From Endomicrobium sp. (GTDB lineage: Bacteria; Elusimicrobiota; Endomicrobiia; Endomicrobiales; Endomicrobiaceae), in contig JAITND010000021.1 in NCBI GenBank assembly GCA_031290625.1, positions 1-44,985 of the forward strand: a stretch of 44,985 nucleotides of DNA, in the 5' to 3' direction. The notes under the pieces are model-generated. The model searched no databases. It saw nothing but the letters and a program-made list of their open reading frames with translations, and was not told the origin of the DNA. The position numbers and the translations under genes are program-made. Shown here piece after piece: positions 1-8,253 of the stretch (position 1 is the stretch's first letter; every line of letters starts with the position of its first letter).

Positions 1-12
1 AAGGCCGTTGTC

Positions 13-240
13 TTAAAACTCATTAGGCGTTAAACCGTTTAAAGAACTATGCGGTCTTGTTTCGTTGTAATCAAGCCGCCGCTCTTTTATAATTTCTCTT
101 GCTTCCTGCAAATTCAAAAATCTATGCTCATTTAAGCGTTCTTTACATTAAAGCTTTCTATAATAGCTGTTTTCTACGAGTTTTGCGGTCCGCGGTTTGA
201 CTTTGCTTCTAAATGCCTGTTCGTCAAGAACTTTGCTCGC
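13..240 (-). mobile_element. IS3-family transposase C-terminal remnant
   Basis: Read on the minus strand, the last codons before a TAA at 13-15 encode a stretch containing LDYNETRPHSSLNGLTPNEF. This is the characteristic end of IS3-family OrfB (DDE integrase-core) transposases. The matching LNEHRFLNLQEAREII lies just upstream in the same frame, but an in-frame TAA (148-150) interrupts it, and sequence further upstream no longer resembles the core domain. The element is therefore dead. Its other end would lie outside the left edge of the window. No terminal inverted repeat could be recognised. Confidence 0.75.
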
Positions 241-469
241 TTGCGGCAATGGTATTGTTATTTGCGATATTTTAAACTCGCGTGGATAATCATTTCAGAT
301 ACAGAGCATTAGGGATTGAAACTATTAACCACTTAGACTTAGACGATTTTTTCACAATCCTATTCAGCACGTTCTATCTTTACAGTTTCTGTGACTATTT
401 ATCCTATACATATATCTTCGCAACGCGTTCCCATTTGATTATTACAGGTAAATCATTCACACCTCATTT

Positions 470-645
470 TTACAGATTTCCTTTAATAACAGATGTTCCG
501 AACCTCTCATAATCAAACGGGCTTATTAACGGCTCAAATTTCCATTTTTTAATATAAGGTATGGTTTTATACAGATTAGGAGGTTTGCAAAACATCTTTT
601 GTAAATTTCTTTCCACTGGTCTTCAATAATTTTAATCTTACTCAT
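470..645 (-). pseudogene. unrecognised gene fragment, divergent from the R-M operon
   Basis: An ATG at 645 (minus) opens MSKIKIIEDQWKEIY. The reading then shifts frame near 600 and continues as KMFCKPPNLYKTIPYIKKW and FEPLISPFDYERFGTSVIKG to a stop at 470. Both pieces have protein-like composition and join naturally if one frameshift is assumed. I do not recognise the family. Downstream (240-470, minus) no frame stays open for long, so this is the 5' end of a decayed gene. Confidence 0.4.
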
Positions 646-700
646 CTAAGTTCACTTATAGTATTAAAATACAAAAGAATAATACTTTTATCAATCTATA

Positions 701-730
701 TTGTATTTTTGTAATTCTTTATGGTATAAT
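701..730 (+). promoter_or_regulatory. probable leaderless promoter of the R-M operon
   Basis: A -10 box TATAAT lies at 725-730 with a TTGTAT -35-like box at 701-706 (18-bp spacer). The first codon of the HsdS-like gene is at 738, only seven bases after the -10 box, and there is no Shine-Dalgarno sequence. Transcription would therefore begin at or next to the ATG, giving a leaderless mRNA. The arms AAAATACAA (666-674) and TTGTATTTT (701-709) form an inverted repeat overlapping the -35 region, a plausible operator. That function is inference. Confidence 0.5.
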
Positions 731-737
731 ATTAAAT

Positions 738-1325
738 ATGAAAACACAAAAATTGCAGGATATATGCGCGGATATATTCGCAGGGGCAACTATATTCGCC
801 AATAACAATCTTTCAAGAGATTATAAAAATGGAGGATATAGGGTTATACGATTAGCAGATATTCAAAATAATGAAATTTATTTTAAGGATTGTCTGTTTT
901 ATAACACCCAAGACTATAAGAAAAACAGATACCTTTTGCAAGATAACGATATTCTATTATCATCTCGCGGGACTATCTTTAAGGTTGCAATTTTTAATAA
1001 AGAAGATACGTATAAAACAATCCCGTCAGGTTTTTTAACTTGTATAAGGTTAAAGCCAGAGCTTAATATCTCTGTCAATTATATTGCCGCTTATTTAAGA
1101 CGCAAAGAAAACAGTATAATAACAGGCGAGAAGAATATAAAAAAGACAAACGACAAAAAGCCCAGAATCCAATTAAAACTTACTGACATTTATAATATAG
1201 AAATTCCTATCATTTCAAGTAAGGTTCAAAAAGAAATTGATAAGTTATCTTCGGAAGCAACAGATTATTTAAAAAAGAGTATCCAAAAAACAAGAGAAAT
1301 TGAAGATATTATTTTTCGGATATAG
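738..1325 (+). CDS. HsdS-like single target-recognition-domain protein
   Basis: This 195-residue protein has the layout of one half of a Type I restriction specificity subunit. An N-terminal target-recognition domain contains the typical GYRVIRLADIQNNEI segment (IRxxDI motif) and a DILLSSRGTIFKVAIF core. A C-terminal coiled-coil region follows (about 140-195, rich in K, E and I). Full HsdS proteins carry two such halves (about 400 residues), and no HsdM or HsdR lies beside it here. Half-size S proteins can act as dimers or as DNA-recognition partners of other methyltransferases. The gene abuts the HNH gene (2 bases apart). Its C-terminal coding part is duplicated at 4909-5048. The family assignment is fairly safe; the partner is unknown. 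Confidence 0.7.
   Translation: MKTQKLQDICADIFAGATIFANNNLSRDYKNGGYRVIRLADIQNNEIYFKDCLFYNTQDYKKNRYLLQDNDILLSSRGTIFKVAIFNKEDTYKTIPSGFLTCIRLKPELNISVNYIAAYLRRKENSIITGEKNIKKTNDKKPRIQLKLTDIYNIEIPIISSKVQKEIDKLSSEATDYLKKSIQKTREIEDIIFRI
1155..1294 (+). repeat. direct repeat copy 1 (HsdS-like C-terminus)
   Basis: About 140 bp match 4909-5048 at a constant offset of 3754 bases with only a few substitutions (for example gacatt/gatatt, aaggtt/agggtt, cagat/caaat). The repeat covers the coding sequence from PRIQLKLTDIYNIEI to the coiled coil of the HsdS-like protein. Confidence 0.9.
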
Positions 1326-1327
1326 TA

Positions 1328-2710
1328 ATGCCGCTAACTAAAGAGGAAATCGTGAATAAAATTAAAGAATTTATATCACAAATTAACACAGAAATTTTTA
1401 CCTCTAATACGCATACTAAACAGACAAGGGTTTTTGGATATATTACAACTAACATGAGAAGTCCGCATACTATTGTCGGATATATTCAGGAACTTCTTCC
1501 AGAATATATAAAGCGTAAAAATAAACCTGCTGATTGGAAAGACTGGTGTTATAATATCGCCCAGCAAAACAGACACAAACAAAAATTTAGAAGATTAGAA
1601 CTCGCTACATTATTGTTTAGAAATGTTGAGAATAACTCTTCTTTAAATTTGTTATCTGAGAAATTATACGACATCATTCAAAAATACGGCGCAGAGTATG
1701 CTAATTCATTTTTATATCTGTATCTTTTACTGGGAAGATATTTTGGAATAGACAAACAACCATTAGTAAATATTGATAAAGTTTTGAATACATTTAATGG
1801 CGATTTCATTAAAGAGGCGCAAGATTTAATTGTAAACAACAATTTCCATAATAGACTTTTTCTATCAGCCGTTTTATATAATCCAAGCTGTGATATAGCA
1901 TATGAAATATCTTGTAAAGTTTTGGCTAATAAAATAAAAAATTCTGATTTGAAAAGTATATACGAATATATTGATAAAAATAATAGTCCTATAAGAATCA
2001 AAATAGTAAATGCTGGCGGTAAAAAGAATTTTGTATCAGATGTTTTCACAATGGCAAATTATTATATTTTCAAAGAAGCCTGTTTTGAAGGTAAAGAAAC
2101 AGATAACTTGAGAGATAAAAAGGAAAATATAATCAATAAATATGTTGATTTATTATTTTACTATAGATTTAATAAATTTCTTAAAATCACTGATAATGGG
2201 AAAGATGACTTAAAACGAATTTTAAAAGAATTGTCAAAATATATACTGGAAATAATTTTCTATGCTTCCGGAATAAAAAAAGAAGATAGAGAAACCATTT
2301 TTGATAAAAATACAAAGCGAAAATTTTTATTAGACCAAAAACAAGATATCGTTAGCAAGTATCAAAGCAAGTGTTTTTTTGATTACTCTGGGTGTCAGTC
2401 AAATTGGCACAAAGAGGGATATTTTTTAAACAAAAAGCAATTTGTCTATCTTGAGATTCATCACATCATTAAATTAGAGCATTCGCATTTATTTAAGAAT
2501 GATATAGATATAAAAGAGAATATGATTCCGCTGTGTCCAAATTGCCATCGTAAATTACATAATGCTCAAGATAATATAGTTAAAGATTTGTTAATAAAAA
2601 TATACGGCGGTATAGACAAAAAAGCGTGGATTAGAAACGGCATTTTTGTTGATATAAATACATTGGGTAGTTTTTATGGATTAGAAAAAGATTTGGAGCA
2701 AAGCAAATGA
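1328..2710 (+). CDS. HNH endonuclease, probable restriction enzyme
   Basis: This 460-residue protein has a C-terminal HNH nuclease domain. The first histidines are in EIHHIIKLEHS (residues 376-386), followed by the N/H half NMIPLCPNCHRKLH (398-411). CxxC pairs (CFFDYSGC near 350, CPNC at 403-406) could bind zinc. The first 330 residues are not recognisable and probably hold the DNA-recognition part. It overlaps the next methyltransferase start by four bases (ATGA), so the two are translationally coupled. An HNH nuclease followed by two D12 adenine methyltransferases is the layout expected of a Type II/IIS R-M system with an asymmetric site, one methylase per strand. Restriction activity and site are inference. 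No clear ribosome site precedes the ATG. Confidence 0.75.
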   Translation: MPLTKEEIVNKIKEFISQINTEIFTSNTHTKQTRVFGYITTNMRSPHTIVGYIQELLPEYIKRKNKPADWKDWCYNIAQQNRHKQKFRRLELATLLFRNVENNSSLNLLSEKLYDIIQKYGAEYANSFLYLYLLLGRYFGIDKQPLVNIDKVLNTFNGDFIKEAQDLIVNNNFHNRLFLSAVLYNPSCDIAYEISCKVLANKIKNSDLKSIYEYIDKNNSPIRIKIVNAGGKKNFVSDVFTMANYYIFKEACFEGKETDNLRDKKENIINKYVDLLFYYRFNKFLKITDNGKDDLKRILKELSKYILEIIFYASGIKKEDRETIFDKNTKRKFLLDQKQDIVSKYQSKCFFDYSGCQSNWHKEGYFLNKKQFVYLEIHHIIKLEHSHLFKNDIDIKENMIPLCPNCHRKLHNAQDNIVKDLLIKIYGGIDKKAWIRNGIFVDINTLGSFYGLEKDLEQSK

Positions 2711-3630
2711 TAAAATCTCCTCTAAATTACACAGGGAATAAATCAAGACTTTTAGATCAGCTGTTTTCGCGTTTCCCGCAAAAAATAAACAAATTTGTAG
2801 ATATGTGTTGCGGCGGAGCGAGCGTTGGGCTAAATGTAAACGCTAAATATGTTATTTGTTTTGACAATAATAAGAAAGTTATAGAGTTATTACAAACGCT
2901 TCGTTTTCTATCTGAAAAATCAATTGTTGACAGAGTGGAAGAATTTATAAATACCTTCAATTTATCAGACACTTTTAACAAAGGCTACGATATATACAGA
3001 AAATATATAGAGGGCAATAATGGTTTAAAACAGTTTAATGCTGAAGGATACTCAAAATTACGTAGTTTTTATAATGAAAGGGCTTTAAATACAAAAAGAG
3101 ATAACGCAGTATGTTTATTTACTCTTTTAGTTTTTTGTTTTAATAATGACCTGCGTTTTAATTCTGTAGGTAAATTTAATATGCCTGTTGGCAAAACGGA
3201 CTTTAACAAAAGCATTCGTAAAAAATTGACTTCTTTCAAGTATGGCGTAAACAATAAAGATGTTGATTTCAGTCAGAATGATTTTAAAATTCTTAAAGAC
3301 CTTGATTTAAATAGGGATGATTTTGTTTATATAGACCCGCCGTATTTAATTACAAATGCAGTTTATAATGAAAGCGGCTCAAAATGGGATGAGGTTAAAG
3401 AAACAGAATTGCTTTCAGTTTTATCATATTTGGATGATAGAGGAATAAGATTTGCTTTGTCAAATGTATTAAAAAAAGGGGATGAGGAAAATAAAATTTT
3501 ATCTTCGTGGATTAAAATAAATAAATTCAATACTCATTACATAAACTATCATTACCGCTCTTCAAGTTATAATAAAAAAGACAGAGCAACTCCGGAAGAA
3601 GAAATTTTAATAACAAATTATGATGTATAA
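2707..3630 (+). CDS. D12-class (Dam/DpnM-like) N6-adenine DNA methyltransferase
   Basis: This 307-residue enzyme should transfer a methyl group from S-adenosylmethionine to N6 of adenine. The opening LNYTGNKSRLLDQL (residues 6-19) is the D12-class N-terminal signature. Motif I is FVDMCCGGASVG (about 30-41) and the catalytic motif IV is DPPY (210-213). The length is close to Dam/DpnM enzymes. It overlaps the HNH gene upstream by four bases and the second methyltransferase downstream by 11. Presumably it protects one strand of the site cut by the HNH enzyme. The recognition site cannot be read from sequence. Confidence 0.88.
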   Translation: MIKSPLNYTGNKSRLLDQLFSRFPQKINKFVDMCCGGASVGLNVNAKYVICFDNNKKVIELLQTLRFLSEKSIVDRVEEFINTFNLSDTFNKGYDIYRKYIEGNNGLKQFNAEGYSKLRSFYNERALNTKRDNAVCLFTLLVFCFNNDLRFNSVGKFNMPVGKTDFNKSIRKKLTSFKYGVNNKDVDFSQNDFKILKDLDLNRDDFVYIDPPYLITNAVYNESGSKWDEVKETELLSVLSYLDDRGIRFALSNVLKKGDEENKILSSWIKINKFNTHYINYHYRSSSYNKKDRATPEEEILITNYDV

Positions 3631-4627
3631 AATACAAAATCGCAGATATATCGGCAGTAAGTCAAAACTTATAGGGTTTATTGCGAAAGTATTAAACAAA
3701 GAAAGTATAAATTTTAATACTTTTGCGGATTTATTTGCAGGAACAGGAGTTGTTTCCGAGTATTTTTTATCACAAGAGAAAAAAGTATATATAAATGACA
3801 ATTTGTTCTCAAATTATGTTTTTTATAAGGCGTGGCTTTCTAATGGTAAGTTTAATCAATCAAAGATATCTAAATGGTTAAATTATTATAACCAATCAAC
3901 CGATTATATACGAAATAACTATTTTTCAGATATATTTTCAGGGACATACTTCTCTTATTATAATTCTAAATTCATCGGTTCTGTTAGAGAACATTTAGAA
4001 ACAATAAAAAACACTTTAACCGAAAGAGAATACTATATAATTTTAAGTTCTTTATTATATTCTGCCGATAAGATAGCAAATACAGTCGGACATTATGAAT
4101 CTTTCTTAGCTTCAAAACCAAAAGAAACAAAGATAAAACTTTTTCCACTTGAAATTAAAGAGTATAAGCGTTCGGCAATTATTACTTGCGCTGACGCCAA
4201 TGCTATTGCTAACGCCATAAACACAGATTTAACATATATAGACCCGCCGTATAATTCAAGGCAGTATATAAATTTTTATCATATATTAGAAAATATAGCA
4301 GAATGGAAAAAGATGTCAGTTTCAGGTAAAACTCTGAAATTTCCGAGAAATAATAAAAAAAGCGATTATTCAAAATCAAAAGCATTGAATTCTTTAATAG
4401 ATTTGTTATCAAAACTCAAAACCAAGTATATTTTATTGTCATACAATAATACCTATAAAGCCAATAGCGAAGCCTCTAACAATAAAATTGAATTTGAAGA
4501 ACTTGAAAGGATGTTATCTAAATTTGGCAGATTAAAAATTTATGACTACGACTATAAATTTTTTAATTCAGGTAAGACATTTTTTGACGGACATAAAGAA
4601 TTTTTGTTTGTGTGTAAACCTCAGTAA
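3620..4627 (+). CDS. second D12-class N6-adenine DNA methyltransferase
   Basis: This 335-residue methyltransferase has the N-terminal signature YIGSKSKLIGFI, motif I FADLFAGTGVVSEYF (about 36-50) and the catalytic motif DPPYNSRQY (208-216). The DPPYN.RQY form resembles the FokI/NlaIII-like branch rather than the Dam branch of its neighbour, so the pair is not a simple duplication. It starts inside the end of the preceding gene (two tandem ATGs, 3620 and 3623). Together the two enzymes probably methylate the two strands of an asymmetric site. It is the last intact gene of the HNH cassette. Confidence 0.87.
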   Translation: MMYKIQNRRYIGSKSKLIGFIAKVLNKESINFNTFADLFAGTGVVSEYFLSQEKKVYINDNLFSNYVFYKAWLSNGKFNQSKISKWLNYYNQSTDYIRNNYFSDIFSGTYFSYYNSKFIGSVREHLETIKNTLTEREYYIILSSLLYSADKIANTVGHYESFLASKPKETKIKLFPLEIKEYKRSAIITCADANAIANAINTDLTYIDPPYNSRQYINFYHILENIAEWKKMSVSGKTLKFPRNNKKSDYSKSKALNSLIDLLSKLKTKYILLSYNNTYKANSEASNNKIEFEELERMLSKFGRLKIYDYDYKFFNSGKTFFDGHKEFLFVCKPQ

Positions 4628-4930
4628 ATGATATTAAAAAAATATTTTGATGTATTGGTGATAAATATGATGTATGGACTGAATTGAAGCGAATAGTTGC
4701 CTTATTTAATAGCCAAAATTTGACGGTTTTCGCGGAACTGTATGTTATACGATAAATAAATGGTAGATGAATTTAAGTTTTATGACTGGAAATCAAGAGT
4801 CGCTTGTTTAAATTGTGATGATATGAGAAACTCTTTTGGACTATCAGATAAACCAGAGAAAATAAGCAAAATTGATAAGATTTTGGATTATTTGAAATAC
4901 TATACAAAAAAAAGCCCAGAATCCAATTAA
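4628..4930 (+). pseudogene. unrecognised debris between the two R-M modules
   Basis: No intact gene. Several frames open briefly. The longest (ATG at 4760) encodes FKFYDWKSRVACLNCDDMRN and continues for about 50 codons before running out of frame into the duplicated HsdS-like segment, ending at 4930. It looks like the fragment of a gene truncated when the repeat junction formed. I do not recognise its family. Confidence 0.35.
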
Positions 4931-5048
4931 AACTTACTGATATTTATAATATAGAAATTCCTATCATTTCAAGTAGGGTTCAAAAAGAAATTGATAAGTT
5001 ATCTTCGGAAGCAACAAATTATTTAAAAAAGAGTATCCAAAAAACAAA
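4909..5048 (+). repeat. direct repeat copy 2 (HsdS-like C-terminus)
   Basis: Near-identical second copy of 1155-1294, in the same orientation. The two copies enclose the HNH endonuclease and both D12 methyltransferases. Confidence 0.9.
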
Positions 5049-5097
5049 AGAGATAGAAAAAATAGTTGAAAACAATCGTCATTTTGCAGGAGTATGA
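4909..5097 (+). pseudogene. HsdS-like C-terminal fragment
   Basis: This is the coiled-coil end of a second HsdS-like gene. It is in frame from PRIQLKLTDIYNIEI through EIDKLSSEATNYLKKSIQ to a distinct ending (EIEKIVENNRHFAGV) and a stop at 5095-5097. It lacks a start and the recognition domain. The last residues differ from those of the 738-1325 protein, so this copy may be the original C-terminus of the gene that once preceded the downstream methyltransferase. Confidence 0.8.
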
Positions 5098-5099
5098 TA

Positions 5100-6170
5100 A
5101 TGGAAAATTTACAAGCGTATGGAAATTTAGTAAGCAGAAGTTATTATGATGATACATTAAACATTAATGAAATATTAAATAAAATTCATTGTTCTGACGC
5201 TTTGTCTTTCTTAAAGAGAATGCCTGATAATAGTATGGATTTGATAATCACTTCTCCGCCTTATTACCAACAAAGAGATTATGGCTGCGGCGGTATTGGC
5301 AACGAAGCGACAGAAGATGAATATATAAATAATCTATTGCCTATATTTAACGAGTGTTCCCGTGTGGTAAAAACAACAGGAGCAATAGTTTTTAATTTAG
5401 GCGATAAATATTTAAATGGTAATTTATCGTTAATCCCGTATAAATTTGCTCTTAAAGTATTAGAAAATAAAAAAGTTTTCTTAATCAATCAAATTACTTG
5501 GGCGAAAACAAATCCAACTCCGAGACAAGAACATAGAAAACTAATACAATCCACAGAACCGTTTTTTATATTTGCCAAAACAAAAGACTATTGTTTCAAG
5601 TTGGATGAATATTTAAGCCATTTAGATAGAAAAGATAAAAAAGTGACTTCTAATTTTTCAAAGATAGGAAGAAAATATTTTGATACTATAAATCAGTCAA
5701 ATTTAACAGCAGAAGAAAAAAAGAATGCAACTCGTGAGTTAGAGAAAGTGATAGAAGAGGTACGACTTGGAAAAATAGAAAGTTTCAGAATGAAAATTCG
5801 CGGTATTCATAAAGAAGCATACGGCGGAATGGAAGGCGGACGAAACAATCAGATTAGAAGAAATGGATTTACGATAATCAAAATAACAGGTAATGCTATG
5901 AAAAAGGATTTAATAGAAAGCCCTGTTGAAATAACCAAAGGCAATAAACATACTGCGGTATATCCTTTATATATAATACAGGAATTAGTGAAATTGTTGT
6001 CCAATAGCGACGATGTAGTGTTAGACCCTTTTTGTGGTAGCGGAACTACTTGCGTTGCCGCTAAAAATCTTGGAAGAAAATATTTAGGTATAGAGATAAA
6101 CCCTGAATATGTGTCATTGTCGGAAGAAAGAATAAAAGAAGCAGATAATTATGAGGAGTTCTTTTTATGA
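5100..6170 (+). CDS. beta-class (SPPY) DNA methyltransferase, N4-cytosine or N6-adenine
   Basis: This is a permuted (beta-class) amino-methyltransferase. The catalytic motif IV, TSPPYYQQRDYG, comes first (about residue 53 of the longer reading) and the AdoMet motif I, DPFCGSGTTCVAAKNLG, comes near the C-terminus (about 311). The SPPY form occurs in both N4-cytosine and N6-adenine enzymes, so the modified base is undecided. I chose the ATG at 5100 because GGAG at 5089-5092 is correctly spaced for it; the ATG at 5094 is only one base from that site. It overlaps the stop of the HsdS-like remnant region and the start of the restriction gene (ATGA at 6167). Confidence 0.87.
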   Translation: MENLQAYGNLVSRSYYDDTLNINEILNKIHCSDALSFLKRMPDNSMDLIITSPPYYQQRDYGCGGIGNEATEDEYINNLLPIFNECSRVVKTTGAIVFNLGDKYLNGNLSLIPYKFALKVLENKKVFLINQITWAKTNPTPRQEHRKLIQSTEPFFIFAKTKDYCFKLDEYLSHLDRKDKKVTSNFSKIGRKYFDTINQSNLTAEEKKNATRELEKVIEEVRLGKIESFRMKIRGIHKEAYGGMEGGRNNQIRRNGFTIIKITGNAMKKDLIESPVEITKGNKHTAVYPLYIIQELVKLLSNSDDVVLDPFCGSGTTCVAAKNLGRKYLGIEINPEYVSLSEERIKEADNYEEFFL

Positions 6171-7292
6171 ATGAAAGAGGCGTTTTACAAAATGCTTATA
6201 TTAAAGCCTCTAAATTAAATGCTGACGATACGCCAAGTGTAATTAAGAAAGATATAGATATATTGATTACAAATATAGAAAGCAATAAATCTTTGGTTTC
6301 TGCGTTAACTACAAGTCTATTAAAGAAAATTATATCGCCAAAGCAAGATATTCGTCTGCATAGAACAGATTTTGCTAATGGTTATTCTGCAAGGGTATTA
6401 GACACTCATATAAATAACATCGCCATTTTTTAAAGATAATTTTCCAAAATATGCAAATAAGGAAAGCGCTTTTTTAACATTGGCTATAAGGGAAGAGATT
6501 AAATGGACGCAAAAGGATGGAAAGAACTTAAAAATACGCAACAAAAAACTTAAAGAGGCTTTTTTAAATATACTTGACCAAATAGAAACTTTCAACAAAG
6601 ACCCTAAAAAATATCTTGTCTATTTGTTTTTCAGTTTAAGAGAATTATCTAAAACAAATGAGGCTTTATTTAAGAGAACTGCAGTGCAAAAAACAGGAAA
6701 TGCAGAGAACTTAAACATAAATATAATTCTCTCAATGCTTGCCAAATATTTTCAAATTAAGAAAAGTTCAAGATTGCCTGTAATTGCTATTTATTCAATT
6801 TATGAAGTCCTTTTTGACAAATTTGACAGATATAAAAACAAGAAACTTATTCCTTTACAGGTTCATACTTCATCTGATAAACACGGTTTTGGCGATATAG
6901 AAATATATACAAAAGATGGGAAGCTTTTTGAAATAGTAGAGATTAAACATAATATTCCTATTGACGAGTATTTAATTTTTGATGTAATAAAAAAGATAAG
7001 CGAAATTGAAGTTGACAGATATTATATTCTTACGACTTTTCAAAATAGTTTTAAGAACGCTACTGAAGAAAAGAAAATTTCAGATATTATTTTGAAGATT
7101 AAAAAAGAGCGAGGCATAGATATAATAGCAAATGGCATTTTAACAACGCTCAAATATTATTTAAGATTTATAGATAATTATGACGATTTTTTGAAATGTT
7201 ATACTGCAAATCTCATTAAAGACGCAAAAGTATCAACTGAAATCAAAGACTTCCATATAGAAGAATGGAACAAAATAAAAGATAATTATTAA
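6167..7292 (+). pseudogene. Type II restriction endonuclease, possibly SacI-family, frameshifted
   Basis: An intact start (GAGGAG ribosome site, ATG overlapping the methyltransferase stop) leads to QDIRLHRTDFANGYSARVLD and then DTH. The frame then breaks at 6410-6425. Removing one copy of the tandem tetranucleotide ATAAATAA restores ITSPFFKDNFPKYANKESAF and joins the second frame, which runs uninterrupted to 7292. The C-terminal part carries GFGDIEIYTKDGKLFEIVEIKH, a PD-(D/E)xK-type arrangement with D and ExK. The QDIR....GYS.R..DT..T.PF pattern recalls SacI-family restriction enzymes, but I hold that assignment loosely. Its position directly after a methyltransferase supports the restriction role. 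As written the nuclease is dead while the methyltransferase is intact. Confidence 0.7.
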
Positions 7293-7339
7293 ACTAAAAT
7301 ACTATTTAAAATGATATACTGATTGTCGGAGGGCATTAT

Positions 7340-7572
7340 ATGACGTCGTTCATTTCAATATTGATTATACAACTTTGTTTTTTTTATCTTTATCTTTTAT
7401 TGCCCCTCAAGCGACGACGCTAGTTCAAATGCAACGAACTCATAGATTTCGGACTTTTGCAGATATTATACACGATGCTCACCCACGTTATTGGCATACT
7501 ATAGAAGAACAGCAAGCCCTAGCCCAAACCCGTGCGATGGGCGTGGATGCAAGATTTCGCGGCGACGCCTAG
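7340..7572 (+). pseudogene. small secreted protein broken at a run of eight T
   Basis: An ATG at 7340 after GGAGGG encodes MTSFISILIIQLCFF, a signal-peptide-like hydrophobic start. The reading ends early in the original frame. One more T in the eight-T run (7378-7385) would connect it to SLSFIAPQATTLVQ and then about 45 further residues ending at 7572. The protein would be about 75 residues with a hydrophobic leader. Its final VDARFRGDA resembles peptides often produced by translating dispersed palindromic repeats, so the tail may not be original coding. TATACT at 7315-7320 could be its -10 box. Function unknown. Confidence 0.4.
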
Positions 7573-7744
7573 CGGAACAGATATTTTAAGAGGTAATAAA
7601 TGTTTCAAACTTATGTAATTATTTTTCATTATTTATCAATTTTATTTCAACACATCCAGGATTGTGTAATACTTTTACGCTTCGACAATTACTTTAGAAC
7701 TGGGAATTAAAACGAGATTTTGAAAACGGATATTCTTTTATCAA

Positions 7745-8041
7745 ATGAGTAGTAAATGTCAAAATGATGTCAATAGTAAGTGCAAATATTCTTCAAAATC
7801 TTGGCTTCTGGTAATAATAATAGTCGCTCCTATTATAACTTCCTTGATTACAGTAGTGGCGGTTTCTTATTGTGGGCATAAAAGTTTTAATAATGCTCTT
7901 ACAGCAGCAGTATCTAAAACAACTTCAATTAGTTTGCCACAGAATAGTAATAATACTATAAAAATTACAGACGAAAATTCTTTCGTAGGGCATATAATGG
8001 ATTTTTATGGAACCGTTATAACAATATTCTCAATAGTTTAA
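7745..8041 (+). CDS. small membrane protein, possibly truncated
   Basis: This 98-residue reading frame has one clear membrane segment (WLLVIIIVAPIITSLITVV, about residues 20-38) and begins a second at its end (MDFYGTVITIFSIV). Ending inside a hydrophobic stretch suggests that the rest was lost. The ribosome site is weak. No family recognised. The neighbours on both sides are broken genes, so this may also be a remnant. Confidence 0.4.
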   Translation: MSSKCQNDVNSKCKYSSKSWLLVIIIVAPIITSLITVVAVSYCGHKSFNNALTAAVSKTTSISLPQNSNNTIKITDENSFVGHIMDFYGTVITIFSIV

Positions 8042-8120
8042 ATTATCAAACGCCGCTTCATTATACGCAAGAAGCTTTTAAATGCCAAAAATCCAATATG
8101 TTATGAGATACTACAAAGAT

Positions 8121-8149
8121 TTGAGACTTTAAGCGTTTTGTATTATAAT
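8121..8149 (+). promoter_or_regulatory. sigma-70 type promoter
   Basis: TTGAGA (8121-8126) and a perfect TATAAT (8144-8149) are separated by 17 bases. It lies about 100 bases upstream of the Shine-Dalgarno site of the reading frame at 8254 and probably drove it. Confidence 0.6.
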
Positions 8150-8253
8150 ACTCCCACAATCACAATGATGATATATAATGATTTTATGAGACTCGCCGCG
8201 TTAAGTAAAATAATTCGTTTTTTTGTTTTGCAGATTTAAAAAGGAGCCTAAAA

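Noticed and set aside
282-512. Open frame of 76 codons on the plus strand
   Set aside because: It overlaps the unrecognised minus-strand remnant (470-645), has no ribosome site, and its Phe/Tyr-rich composition looks like chance in AT-rich DNA.
738-1325. Possible complete Type I R-M system around the HsdS-like gene
   Set aside because: No HsdM (N6_Mtase with NPPF/Y) or HsdR (helicase) is present; the neighbours are Type II-style genes.
8030-8108. Plus-strand peptide SLNYQTPLHYTQEAF resembling the end of IS3/IS481 transposases
   Set aside because: The similarity is short, is not supported by neighbouring sequence, and lies upstream of the only other integrase-like heptapeptide (8517), so no colinear transposase can be built.
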